Below, one piece after another: positions 12,021 through 24,200 of a stretch of 64,000 nt of DNA (positions are counted from its first letter, which is position 1; every line of letters starts with the position of its first letter). The notes beneath the pieces are model-generated. The model saw only the letters and a list, made by a program, of their open reading frames with translations, had not been told where the DNA came from and did no database searches. The stretch lies in the NCBI GenBank assembly GCA_004352715.1, contig SCFE01000076.1, forward strand, positions 1 through 64,000, read 5' to 3'. The DNA is from Hofstenia miamia. Its lineage: Eukaryota; Xenacoelomorpha; Acoela. The position numbers and the translations under genes are program-made.

Positions 12021-12762
12021 ATATATACATTGATGACAAAAAGTCTTGCCCATTTCCATAAAATAGCTGTTTTGACTGTTTCTTCTTTTCTTAGTACTTC
12101 TAATANTTTTATATATACTGTTGAAATCCTAGTAATGTAATACATTTCCGTATGTGATAATGAAAAAGGTCTTGTCCGAGTTTTGATTCGAGATTTTCAG
12201 ATTTTACTCTAATTTCAATTTTTGATGAAATAGCTGAAAATTACAGCTTAACGTGAATAGTTTTTAATTGATAGGGAATATTACTTGAAACCTGCTAAAT
12301 TAATGGACGCAAAAATGTATTAAATTCGAATGACTTACTGTTGCACGATGTAGTTGATGATACTTGTTCAATTCATAGCATTGTGTTGCAGATTACATTA
12401 AGAGAAATAATTTAATGATAATTGTGAAATAAAGCTATACAGTAAATGTTTACCGAAATTAGTTAATTCATTACGTTATATATCCATAGCATGTGAATTT
12501 TTATTTTACATAAGTTAGAATTTAGATACTAAAGATCGAAAAATTTTTTTGCGTTGCATCTGTTTTACATGTGTAGAGTTCCGTGTTTTGAATTAATGGC
12601 TACCTCTTCCCCCGCCTTCTGTTTGTTAAAAAACGTGGCATTGCTAAAATTCTTCTTTGGCAAAATTGATTATTGACTATTTTATGTGTAAAATACTTCT
12701 ATAATATTATGCAGGTTAAATTATAATTAGAATCAGACTGCATGTATAATTACTACTTAGCA
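12021..12762. other. Non-coding AT-rich stretch
   Basis: Nothing recognisable apart from the N at 12106. Confidence 0.45.
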
Positions 12763-13638
12763 TGGTCAATAAGTTTTGAGACAGAGGCCAGTAAAATTAA
12801 AAGAATGTGTACAAGCATGCTTCAGCTGGTATATATATGTGCATGTAGGTATGCATGATTTGTTATTGTGTAGTTGATATTTAATAATGGTGAACTTTGC
12901 TCAACCTTGTAGTCGATTACATGTGTTTATCATTTTTCTAGAGAAAGGAAGTGGCTCTTACGCGTGAGTCATACCTGAGCGTAGGAATGGTCAGACAGTC
13001 TTGCAAATTCAAATGTTTCTTTAAAATACATGGAAAGACGCGGCACCATTTTGATCTACAGTGTTTTGCATTTTTAAAAACTTAGAGGATGGAAGCTGAA
13101 CAATCTTTCAAGATGCATCCCAAGAAGCCAAGAAGCCTTATTGAAAAGGTGAAGCTATTGGTTGAGGAGACAATTAATATTGATGTGAATATTTTATGTA
13201 TTCAGCATTTGCATGAAAATTTAGCCACCACAGCCAACCATTTGCCTACAATGACATGATTTTGATTCAAGACAACGCTCGTCCTCATGTCTCTCATACC
13301 ACTTTATGACGAAGAAGACAATTACTCTTTGGAAACAAAAACACCATACTTTCCTGACTGTAACTTGCTTTATCAGTAGATATTTTTTGGAACTTAAAGC
13401 TCAGAGAGAAAGGGTGAATTTCAAAATTCATTCAGATCGCAAAGAATTCATTTTGGTTACAATGCAATGTCTGCAAAAGAGAAGTGTGTGCAGCAATTTA
13501 ATAGTTTCATTACTCATTCATTTACACGCAGTTAGCAGTTATCAATTGGAATGGCAACTAAGAATTATTACTTGTCTTAATTTTGTAAATAAAAACTTGG
13601 TTTATGAATTGTTTGATTGTCTCAAAACTGTTTGACCA
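12763..13638 (+). mobile_element. Degenerate mariner-type element, internally shortened
   Basis: Ends TGGTCAATAAGTTTTGAGACA and the inverse TGTCTCAAAACTGTTTGACCA form mariner-like TIRs. The interior contains a recognisable second catalytic block (IQDNARPHVSHTTL, 13267-13308). An in-frame string near 13100 (HPKKPRSLIEKVKLL) and a C-terminal-like tail are also present. At 876 bp it is shorter than the usual 1.3 kb, and frames are broken. Confidence 0.7.
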
Positions 13639-13963
13639 CACCAAGTACAAGCGGGACAGGAATCTTGACTTGGTGACATGTGAGCCAAATTTGTGGAACC
13701 TTGAACGCATTCATATTAACACTATGTACATATCAATCCGAATTCAATGAGAAACGATAAAAGCTATTTAAATTCTATTCTTGAGGAAACATATTTTGCT
13801 TAAAGAATTAATCTCTTATTCTTTGTCTGATATATTCATAGTTTTAGTAATTATCCCTCTGCCAAATATAGTGGTACGATAAAGCAGATAATTGTGCTAA
13901 ATTGTAAAAAACTTTAGTTCCTCTAGAAGTTCATCAAGAACTTTTTCTGCATCAACTGCATTT

Positions 13964-15709
13964 ATAGGGTAGAGCGGAGTAAGATGGCCATGCCTATTGG
14001 CAAGTAAATTTGGTAACAATATTTGTGGTCATAACTGATTTTCTTTATAAAATAGTTTCTATTAAGATAGTTGAGCATTTAAATATGTGTTTAACGTCTT
14101 TTAAATTCATTTGAATATTAACTTGTCGGTTTTGTCTTGTACAGAATTTCCATCAATATAAATAAACTTCTGCAGCTAATTGGGAAAGAATGACTAAGTA
14201 AATACGCATAACATTCTCAGTGATATGCAGTGGCGGTGCATGGTATTATGTGTAAAGTGGACAAGACTAATCTTAGGATTGTATTATTCTTACTTTTACT
14301 ACCACATTTTAGTACCTCTTTCCAAACGTGCTCAATTTTTGAATGACTGATGGTTTACAATATCGTATATGATTGCTTAAGAGAAAGTTGGGCAAAAGAA
14401 TTTTGTCCTCCTTTGGATGCAAACAAATCTGAAGGGATAAAACTTATTGTAAATTTGTACATTTTCTGTAATATTAGTTTGTTTGTTTATATATGTACAA
14501 TTTTAGATATATTAGCTACCTGCATTGTTTTGATGTCATAAATACTAGGTTTATTTAATTAAAAATTGATATATATAATTAGAATTTGTTTTTTCATTTA
14601 ATATTATATTTTTCAAGGTGGATTAAGTCTATACCTAGACCATCTATCTCCACCGCCACTGGTGATATGTAAAAGGATATTGAGCAAGAAATTACAGACT
14701 AGTTATTCCACACTGGCTAAAATCCTGCTGTACATGTTGTCGTAAAGTTGTCACCATTATGCATTAGTACGTTATAAAAGAATAATTCTAAGATTTTTAT
14801 AAAATTTTGTGAAAATATTTTTCTTTATTATTAATAATTTAAATTTCTAGAAAGTGTCCCAAAATATTTGAGAAAAGCAACCTTTTGTTCATTAATGCCA
14901 ACAAAATTTCAAGAAATTTAGTGCAAAATTTGAATCAAAAAAAGCATTTGCTTTGGGATGGTCATGACATTTGTTATTGAAGCCAATTGAAGTTCCCATA
15001 TTAAATAATATTGAAATTTTGTGTAAGAAACTTTCCAGTTTGTATAGACTCCCGCCTACGCGTACGCATTTTAATAGATAATTGAAGTAAATGTGTTCAA
15101 CTATATACGGAAATTTCTTTTAGAGACAATTAACACTAAATTCCATGGGAGCGGACATTTGTCAAATTTTCAATGGCACATTTGCAATAGCCTTTCAGTA
15201 GCGGAATATCTATCCAATATAAAATTCAAGTGCTGAAATTATGTTGAAGAAATTTCACTGAAGAAAACAAATGAAAAATTGAATTTACGTCTTATTAGCA
15301 AAGTTGAATCCTCAACTAAGAATTGCAAGCCATTGCCATTGACCCAAAACAAAATCACATCTACCTAATACAAGAATTAGTTATTAATTACTAACAACTA
15401 AAAATATTAAGCAATTCGTCTTTTAATGAAATGCAAATTGTGAAATTCTATATGTGCAAAGTTTTAGCCAAGATTTAGAATATATAGAGAGCATTTCCAT
15501 TAAATTATGGCCAATATATCCCACAGTACCCTACTTTACATCTTAAATGCTTTTATGTTCAGAATATTAAACATCTCTGGATATTATACTTTTTTATTTA
15601 TATAGATATAGTTAGTTCAGATATTCAGCTGAATATAAAAAATATTTCTAAAATTACTAATGTGATGTCCTTTCCCCAAAAGCTTGGCCGCTTTACCCCA
15701 CATTACCTT
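13964..15709. mobile_element. Probable MITE with ~25-bp imperfect TIRs, hosting a nested MITE
   Basis: The left end TAGGGTAGAGCGGAGTAAGA and the inverse of the right end (15685-15709) match at about two thirds of 25 positions, finishing in GGCC. The interior is non-coding except for the nested hAT MITE. The boundaries are tentative. Confidence 0.4.
14228..14661. mobile_element. hAT-type MITE with perfect 8-bp TSD (GTGATATG)
   Basis: The ends are CAGTGGCGGTG and CACCGCCACTG. They are flanked by GTGATATG at 14220-14227 and 14662-14669. The 434-bp element carries a 63-codon frame (14350-14541) with no recognisable product, and is nested inside the larger repeat. Confidence 0.85.
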
Positions 15710-16064
15710 ACACTCATATCAGATGGACACTAGTAGTGCCTCAAACAACAGATAGTGGCAAAGAAAACGCAAAAGCTAAGTAATTAAAAATAAATAGCAA
15801 ATCATAACAATAATTTGTGGAATACTCATGCATAATTTTTGATGAGTTCGTAATTGTCCATCCATGAAGAACGATCTTAATATGAACTATGTTATCATGT
15901 TTTGATTTGTAATTTGTGACAAATTGCTATGATAAACATGTCGGTGTTTTCTTCACAATAGGGTAATATTCATATTTGCTGTCATTAAAATCTCTGAAAA
16001 TTGAAATTTAAAGCAATCAGCATTTCAGTTATCAATAAATCTAATACAAATTCAGGGCTCATCT
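15710..16064. other. Non-coding AT-rich stretch
   Basis: No feature was recognised before the TA tract and gap. Confidence 0.45.
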
Positions 16065-16903
16065 ATATATATATATNNNNNNNNNNNNNNNNNNNNNNNN
16101 NNNNNNNNNNNNNNNNNNNNNNNNNNNNNNNNNNNNNNNNNNNNNNNNNNNNNNNNNNNNNNNNNNNNNNNNNNNNNNNNNNNNNNNNNNNNNNNNNNNN
16201 NNNNNNNNNNNNNNNNNNNNNNNNNNNNNNNNNNNNNNNNNNNNNNNNNNNNNNNNNNNNNNNNNNNNNNNNNNNNNNNNNNNNNNNNNNNNNNNNNNNN
16301 NNNNNNNNNNNNNNNNNNNNNNNNNNNNNNNNNNNNNNNNNNNNNNNNNNNNNNNNNNNNNNNNNNNNNNNNNNNNNNNNNNNNNNNNNNNNNNNNNNNN
16401 NNNNNNNNNNNNNNNNNNNNNNNNNNNNNNNNNNNNNNNNNNNNNNNNNNNNNNNNNNNNNNNNNNNNNNNNNNNNNNNNNNNNNNNNNNNNNNNNNNNN
16501 NNNNNNNNNNNNNNNNNNNNNNNNNNNNNNNNNNNNNNNNNNNNNNNNNNNNNNNNNNNNNNNNNNNNNNNNNNNNNNNNNNNNNNNNNNNNNNNNNNNN
16601 NNNNNNNNNNNNNNNNNNNNNNNNNNNNNNNNNNNNNNNNNNNNNNNNNNNNNNNNNNNNNNNNNNNNNNNNNNNNNNNNNNNNNNNNNNNNNNNNNNNN
16701 NNNNNNNNNNNNNNNNNNNNNNNNNNNNNNNNNNNNNNNNNNNNNNNNNNNNNNNNNNNNNNNNNNNNNNNNNNNNNNNNNNNNNNNNNNNNNNNNNNNN
16801 NNNNNNNNNNNNNNNNNNNNNNNNNNNNNNNNNNNNNNNNNNNNNNNNNNNNNNNNNNNNNNNNNNNNNNNNNNNNNNNNNNNNNNNNNNNNNNNNNNNN
16901 NNN
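16065..16903. other. (TA)n tract and 827-base assembly gap
   Basis: Ns fill 16077-16903. The gap hides the C-terminal half and left TIR of the Tc1 element to its right, possibly with TA repeat. Confidence 0.9.
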
Positions 16904-17428
16904 TCGATGGCCAGGCGGACGGCGAACATGTCTGGTGCGTGTTCCAAACTGAGCGAACATCGATTCATCAGTCCAAAAAACTTTTCCCCACTGTTCTGGA
17001 GTCCATGTTTCAAACTTCTTGGCGAATGCAAGGCGTTTCTTCATCATCAATGGTGTCAGTCGGGGTTTCTTCGCTGGTCTGTAGCTTTTCAAGTTCATCT
17101 CATTTGATAGGCGCCTGGAGATTGTGCTTGTGCTGAGATTGATTCCAGCATCTGACAGAGCAGCGGAGATTTTTGGAAGACTTTTTGTTGGGCTCTTACT
17201 AATGATTCTCTTTAACACTCGCTCATCCCTCTTTGAGGTTTTCCGTGGCCTTCCACTTCGTCGGGAATCTTGAAATTGTCCATCTTTTGCGTGTTTTGTG
17301 ACGGCGTTCTGAACGGCATTTCGGCTGATGCGGAGTTTTTCGGCAATATTGCGCACTGTCATACCCGTTGATGCCAATGCAACGGCCTGCGCACGAATAG
17401 TTGGCGAAATTGAAGCACAGCGACCCAT
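16904..17428 (-). CDS. Tc1-type transposase, N-terminal 175 residues (rest in gap)
   Basis: The start is the Met at 17426-17428 (MGRCASISP). An open frame runs further upstream to 17494, but the alignment with Tc1 proteins begins here. Seen in order are a first helix-turn-helix (ALASTGMTVRNIAEKLRIS), a GRP(R/K) AT-hook-like motif (RRSGRPRKTSKRDERVL), a second HTH (STISRRLSNEMNL) and the first catalytic Asp (VFWTDESMF). The second Asp and third Asp/Glu lie in the gap. The visible half has no stop or frameshift, so this is the best preserved DNA transposase in the window. Whether it is active cannot be judged. It would act in the nucleus, binding the TIRs and cutting at TA sites. Confidence 0.85.
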
Positions 17429-17654
17429 GCACAGACTGTCTGAAACAATCAACTGATTGTTTGCACTTATCGCGCAGGCAGCCAGACAGAACAAATTGAT
17501 GCACCTGCGCTATGGTAATGTCAACTCTTCACTACAGCCAATCAAATTGTTCACCTCAATCTAGCTTTATAACCGTGCTAGGGCAGAGAAACTCGTTCAC
17601 AGTTAATCCGTCTGTCTGTATAAAGCTGTGTCCCTATACTTTTGCAAGAGACTG
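16904..17654 (-). mobile_element. Tc1-like element, right TIR visible
   Basis: Read on the minus strand, the element starts CAGTCTCTTGCAAAAGTA at 17654, next to TA (17655-17656). An untranslated leader precedes the transposase start. The other end lies in the gap. Confidence 0.8.
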
Positions 17655-17661
17655 TATATAT

Positions 17662-19034
17662 AAGAGATGTGCCGGAATTCGGTATCCGGATCTGGTATCC
17701 GGTAAAAACGGCAATTACACAATAGGATCCGGATATCCAGTATAGGGTAAAATTTAACATGTTTATCGGATTTTACCAGATAACATATTCCGAGATAAAA
17801 TTTTATTTAAAATGGAATTTTCGAGGAAAAATCTATATTTTTCCATGATATGGAAGTTGTCATTCAACAGAACCAATCATTTTGACATATAGTCTATTTA
17901 ATATTTATGTTTTTCATTCGCAAGAGGTCGATATTTATTAAGAAATGAGGTTGTCCTTCATCAATAATTTGGGCAACCAAAATTAAAAAAGGCAATTTTT
18001 TCTATTGGTCTATTTTGCAGTCTGCTTAAAATTAAATTGTTTTCAGACCTGGCTGTGCAATTAAATAAAAATTCATAAATAGTAATATGTTTATTTTTTT
18101 GAAAAATACGGAAATGTCATAAAAGTCATATTTTGCCTCAGTTTCATTATAATTAAGAAAAAACTTAAAAATTAATGATGGATGTGACTGCTTTAACTCA
18201 TTTTAACTAAAATAAAAATATATATATTCACTCAATTTCAAATAATGTATTCCTGCCCTAAGCCCGAGAAGTTTCTAGGACTGGCTATGTATGCTGTCAG
18301 CTGAAAATATAGTAACTGAACTATACACACTATTATTTTGCAAAGCACAAGTGTTGCAGAATTGTACCATGCGTATCCAGGCAAAATATATGAGGGTTGA
18401 CAATCTAATAGCTTCAAATAAAGTTGCTTTCTTAAAAAATCAAAGTTGTTCAATGTTTGACCGAGTTGAAATTCCACCGAATGTTGTTATTACTCCGAAC
18501 TTCGATCTTGGAAATGATACCTGTGAAATAATCTCCTATATAAAGTCACGGTTAGAAAATACTTGTTTCAATGCTAAAATGGAATGAAAGGGGATGGATA
18601 TTTAATCGGAATTGTATGTTAGATTACGAAAATGTCAAGCAACATCGGCTGCAGTTTCCAGAAATTTTAACTACAGTAATATATTTAAATTTATGTGCTT
18701 TTATTATAATTTAATGAAGTAGTTGCTGTAAAAAATTGACTTTATATTATGTAAGAGTGTTTTTATTTGTTTTTATCTTGTTCACAGTAATCGAATAACG
18801 TTTTATATTGTTTAAATGGATCATTTTGAGAAATCGATGGTCATATATTAGGGCATATTTAACTAAATTCCGTCATATTTTGTCTTAAAAATATGTTCAT
18901 ATTTTGTTCAAATTCATATTCATGGTTGCCCTAGTTATAATTGAACAATATATTATCCGGTATCCGAAAGTCAAATTATCCGGAATTATCCGGCATCTGT
19001 ATATTCAATTCACTATCCGGATCCCATCCCTAAT
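17662..19034. mobile_element. hAT-like element with CCGGAT-rich subterminal regions
   Basis: Left end AAGAGATGTGCCGGA and right end GGATCCCATCCCTAAT form imperfect TIRs. Repeated CCGGAT/ATCCGG motifs lie at 17685-17740 and 18955-19025. GTATATAT flanks both ends (17654-17661, 19035-19042), consistent with an 8-bp TSD, though the TA-rich context weakens this. A 98-codon frame at 18291-18587 has no recognised domain. The left TSD abuts the Tc1 end. Confidence 0.6.
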
Positions 19035-19042
19035 GTATATAT

Positions 19043-19499
19043 TAGAGATAAGCGCGGTACAGGTTTTGTAAAATTGTTTCCACCGCAGAGAAAAACGTCA
19101 CCGCCAACCACCGTTTTTTTATCACCACAGTAAATGAAATGTTACAACGGTATGCCACAACAATGTCGATTTTTATCTTCGCAGGAAACAACAAATATTT
19201 CTGAATTGCTTCTTAGGGCTTTTGATTATTCTTAGAAAAGATTAAAGACAATTTCTAATGTATTTTGTAAATTCGTTCAATTATATTAGAATAGTATCAA
19301 ATTTTCCATGAAATACGTAGAAATTATTTTTAATATATTGTATGTGAAATCTCTTAGTTTTGCTTCGGAAAGAGTTTTATGAGAAATACGTAAAGATTTT
19401 AAATCTTAAAGCAAAACACGTTATCTGCATAACTTTCATGCCACCGCAAATTGAGAAAGTCGCGGTATTCGGCGGTATTACGCATCGCAATAAACTCTA
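19043..19499. mobile_element. MITE with CCGCGGTA-type ends, copy 1
   Basis: Left end TAGAGATAAGCGCGGTA; the right end carries CGCGGTATTCGGCGGTATT and ends AAACTCTAA. A reverse-oriented relative lies at 44290-44705. It is non-coding. Confidence 0.55.
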
Positions 19500-19512
19500 A
19501 TATATATATATA

Positions 19513-21961
19513 TTAGGGTGGCCTTTATTTATGAATTTCCGAAAGGTTTGCCTCTGAACCTTTGAAGTGCTTCCATTTCACGAAAAAATGATCTGTGTAA
19601 ATTCTTGAACTATTTGAAATAAGTTTAGATGTGGTGCAAGCTTATTAAACTTTTGAAGTATTGCGGAAATATACTATTTTTGTTAAAACAGTTAATTGTG
19701 AGGTAACCTATGTACTTTTAGGCATCTCATTAGTACTTAGCATACAAATGAAGTGATTTATAATTGAAGACAACACAAATGTCAAGCATTGTATAACCAA
19801 TTTTCCATTAATGAGATCAATGGCCAATAATGGCCATTCATTTGGGAACCATAACCAACAAAACAAAAAGTTTTATAAATTTTTAAATTCCACAATTTTA
19901 CAAAGAAAATATTATATTACTATGCATTACATTAAAGTTTGATTTCAATTTTCAAAAAGTATTATTTATCAGTCCGACAATGGCACATTAATGGCATTTT
20001 TGAATCGATTTGTCATCTAGCAAAAAATATTAATTGTAATGGATTTACAATTATGACAGATCAAATTAAATTTTCATAACAAATGAATTTACTTACCCAT
20101 CAGTAATGATAACGCAATCTAGTATGCCAGTTCTTGTTTTTATGAACAATATATAATGAAGTCAATGTTTTGCAGCAAGTTGTCCATCTTGAATAATATG
20201 CTGCACACTTCCAACTGTGCGCTTAACTCAACCAAATTATACAAAGTTACGAATTACAATTCATAACATAATATTGGCCATCATCCGTGGACTGCGGGTG
20301 GTAAGCAAGCGTTATTTGTGACTACTGATGCTATCAGTAGCCCATTGGTGGAACATTCGCTGCATCAGTGGTAACCTTAGAAGTAAATAATCAATGAGTA
20401 GATGTTTGCAAATAAAACTCACTTCATTATTTTGATTCCTAGATTCTTTTAATATTGAATATGCTTGACAGAATGTAAAAGATATTCTTCTGCCCTTTTT
20501 TGGGCTTGTGTTTGCTTAAACAGTAATGTTTGAAATGCTTAGCAATATAAAATAATGCTCTGCTATCAAAAACCTGCTGGTTGCCATCAATTGCGCATTA
20601 ATGGACCATTGTTGGTTCACCAATGGGTCATTGTCGAATATGCATCACTGACCCATTAATTCCCCAGCGATCATCTGCTATTAACGGCAACTACAATGGC
20701 CCATTGTCGGACCTTTAATGGCTTGCTATTTGGGAAATATACCGATGCCTAAATTAAGAATGACTCTGCACAAATCTCAGAATTTACATGTTTTTTTATG
20801 TATTTTTATGCATTTGGCACATCTTTAGCTGAACAGAATTTCCAATCAAATTGGAAAATGCATTGAAGAGACGAGAACTCCCCTGATATGCAAGTACTTT
20901 TTTCTCTACATGTAGCATTCCAACAAAGAAAAAATTCAAATCAAATAAATCTCTGTAATTCAGCAAATATAAATCCTTTGGTCAATTCCTGGAATTCCGA
21001 ATAATCCTTACCAGGATTCCATCGGGAATACTGATAATCTATTCGTGTAATTGACTTAAAGAGCAGTAATCCAATGAAACAGTATCTTAGAAAAGATTCA
21101 ATTTCCCCTTGATATTGCTCACTTGATTTTTTGTAGTGAATCACCTCATGCCAAGAAACTTATAGAACACTTGGCCTTACCTCATGCATCAAGCATAAAG
21201 GATGATGAAATCTAAATACTGATCCTAAATTTAACAATTTTGATCTCAGTTTAACATTGAAATTGCAGATGTGAAGGGATTACGATATATTGAAAACTGT
21301 TTTAGCAAAGTTGATATTAAGGTTTACTTCTTGGCGCTACTTGCCCACAGGCAGCTATACACGATTTGAAGCTACTTCAGTTGTAATATTCTTATCCTCA
21401 AAGTAAAATCCAATTAGCTAGATTGTTTAAGAATTTACGCAATTTGTTTTATCTTTCAGGGGAACTGATTTTTCTGAGTTTGCTGCATTCTGACTGAAAT
21501 TTGGCTGCACAACGGTCAAAATTTATAAAGTTTCAAAGGATGTTAAAAAACATGAAACACTGAAATACGCTCAGGCGGATATGACTAACAATAAATTAAA
21601 GTGTTCGTTGTTTTCATAACCAGAAGCACTAGAAGGCTGAGTGGTGAGTGCATCTGTTAACGATGTTTGTTTGATACAGCAAATGAAGCAATTGCTCAAT
21701 AATGAACAATAACTCTCAGCATGCTTTAAGGATTGTAGAAAAAAACCAGAAAAATAAAAAATAGTATTGAGGCATTATTTCCTATGTCATGTATTGAGAC
21801 TTATTAGGCCAAATTTCACAGCATTGTTCCACTTCCAAGAAATACAACAGATTATCAGAAATTTGAGTAAAACTGTTCCCAATGATAAAAAACATTTTGA
21901 GAGGGTCAGAACTACAAAAATAAAAATTTTAGATTTTCACTTAATATAAGGGCCACCCTAA
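19513..21961. mobile_element. 2.45-kb element with perfect 11-bp TIR (TTAGGGTGGCC)
   Basis: TTAGGGTGGCC at 19513-19523 is exactly inverted at 21951-21961, and similarity extends a few bases inward. Both ends sit in TA repeats. The interior has no recognisable transposase. It does contain many short TAATGGC/GCCATTA-type inverted motifs (19805-20000 and 20590-20720). The superfamily is unknown. Confidence 0.6.
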
Positions 21962-21967
21962 TATATA

Positions 21968-21969
<2 letters not shown>

Positions 21970-21998
<29 letters not shown>

Positions 21999-22022
21999 AA
22001 ATATATATATATATATATATAT
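21970..22022. repeat. (AAAT)n followed by (TA)n microsatellites
   Basis: About eight AAAT/AATA units run directly into TA repeats. Confidence 0.9.
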
Positions 22023-22070
22023 GTATAATTTTTTCAATTATCTTAACTATAAAATATTGTTTACACTTAC

Positions 22071-22298
22071 ATCAAATAGAGCAAGAACTACAAATGGTGA
22101 TGAGTAAGTCAAGAGTTACTTTGCACTTCCCTGCCTTCTTTGTATGATTTCTACACCGTGGACATGTAATTTGATTGGATTCAAATTTCACAATGTTGAT
22201 GCACGCCAACAATAGAATATACTCACAGCGGCAAGCGAGTGAGTAAGGCACATTATTATCTGTAGAATATCTATTGAAACAAATTGGACATTCAAGTT
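22071..22298 (-). pseudogene. Relic RING-finger exon of the RING/B-box family
   Basis: On the minus strand, an AG acceptor is followed by a frame reading CPICFNRY, LACRCEYILLLAC and CPRCRNH, then CSSC. This parallels the RING exons at 29.3 and 61.8 kb residue by residue. One zinc ligand is lost (ILLLAC where the others have VLCLxC). A short deletion before the GTAAGT donor brings a TGA in frame at 22072-22074. No B-box exon follows at lower coordinates, where the 2.45-kb element begins. It is best read as a dead duplicate. Confidence 0.65.
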
Positions 22299-22312
22299 CT
22301 TAGCTAAAATTT

Positions 22313-23300
22313 GAAAGTAAATCTAATATGATTTAAAAGACCATTTACTGTATGTCGGTGCATATTATCCAAGACCTACTAGAATCACAGCGTGATTAAC
22401 ATTTCACCACAATAAAACATTTGATATAACAAATCGCTTTAATTAACCAAATCAAAGAATTAGCTATTTTACACATCTCTATTTTTTTGAAACATTTTGA
22501 TTTTCTAAATTTTGTAAAANCGGTCGAAATTGCTTTAAAAACCAAAATATTCATGACAGTATTTTTGAACAATTACAAGACCGTATTCCATTAACTATTA
22601 CATGATACACTAAATGAAAGACCAAAAAATGACTTTTTGGCAAAAAAATCCAAACGAAATACGAAAAGACTCTCTCAAAATTGGCACTAACAAAATGATA
22701 GAACTTGGCCTCCAAAAATTTCTTGAGTGGCCCCAAGGTGATGATTTCAAATAAATTTTAAATGTGAGCGAGTGTTCCTTCTTAAAAAGCATCTCAGACA
22801 GTTGAAACTCAGTCATTTTTATAAAAATCTGTAATCACATTATTCTTTAAATTCAATAAGACCTCCACTTAATAGTAATTCAAGAAAAGATGAATATATG
22901 CTTAATTATAATATTTACATTATGATTATAAGCAGGTGCATTTTTCAACACTATTTTGAAAATATATACCGTAACATGAAGGAAAATTTAACACTTTTTT
23001 CAAGTTTTTTAATGCTTTTTCTTACTGTTGCAAATATTGTTCTGCTTCACCACCAATGAATTGCATGATGAAGCATGTTTTTCAAATATTTATATTTTCA
23101 GCTCTATGATTTAAAAACTTAGAGCATTTAAAAAAAAACAGAAAGAGTAAATATTTATAAAATTCTTTTTTATTTCAAAATTACACATTTTAAGTACTGA
23201 TCAAGAAAATAAGTGAATATATTTACTCGAATAACTCGACAAAATACCAAAAATGTATTTTTGAAACAAAAATACAAACGTAGAACTAAAACATTAACAA
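22313..23300. other. Non-coding stretch
   Basis: A single N lies at 22520. No exon or element was recognised. Confidence 0.4.
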
Positions 23301-23309
23301 TCAATACAT

Positions 23310-24200
23310 GTAAAATAAGGATATGTATTCTCTTCATTACACACACCACAGAACCGTCTTCTGCAATCTAAACACTGAAACATTCATGCCCAATGTGTTT
23401 ACTAAACATCTTTCACAAACATCCTCAGTCAATTCTTACGGATTATCAATGTGGCTAGACTTGCTGCAAATAGTTGTTGCAGTCAAATCCCCAGCTTGTA
23501 GGTCTACATCCATCTCTGTACCTAATCTTACTGGTAACTGTTTTCTCACCTCTTCTAATTAGATTGAAGGTGTCACTCATTTAGTAGGACGATTAAACTT
23601 TTATTGAGCACTCTGTAAATTTGATTGCATTCCGATGATGAGGGGGGGGGTACCTGGAATTCGTTTCAAGGGTTCTTCAGGATTCGAGTTCGAGGAACAA
23701 TTCCACAACTGCAGATCCGGATAGTGGACATTCCTTCATATTGTTTGATGTCATTTTTTTCACTCCATTGAAAAGGCAAGACTGGAAACAACTCCTCTAT
23801 TAATACCCCTATTGAACGGGACTCAGCATGCCAATATACTAATGTATTTCGCAACGCCTTCTTCATGGAACTAAAGAATGCCGCATCAAGAGATTGACGA
23901 AAATGGGTGTTATTTTCTGGTAAAGAAGTAAGGAAGACTTAATGTTATCGGGTCAACCTGACAACATTGTAGGACATATGTGAAGCCAATTGATCTCCTT
24001 TCAACAATTTGCATCCTGTGGGGTACTTCACAATTTCGAGAAAGTGGTTTTCAAACCAGTCTTCAAACTGTGCCTTTTCAAACCAACATCATTTTGTTCT
24101 CAAAAATGAATTAGGTAATTTAATTTCATTGAAATACAATCTGCCACGCTTTCTATATAGCCAAAAATTGATTGTTAATAGTTACATACAGTGGTAATTG
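23310..24200 (-). pseudogene. pogo/jerky-type (DDE_1) transposase relic, C-terminal half
   Basis: Minus-strand pieces in two frames line up with the end of a DDE_1 transposase. FEDWFENHFLEIVKYPTG and then KLLKGDQLASHMSYNVVRL (24090-23950) carry the second catalytic Asp, with Gln where Asn is usual. LPENNTHFRQSLDAAFF followed by MKKALRNTLVYW (23920-23800) is the third-Asp block. ELFPVLPFQWSEKND follows. A Cys-rich tail near 23380-23300 reads CLDCRRRFCGVCNEE. Frames shift at about 23930 and again after 23670. The N-terminal DNA-binding part was not found. In life such proteins move Tc1/mariner-superfamily elements or are domesticated; this copy is broken. Confidence 0.65.
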
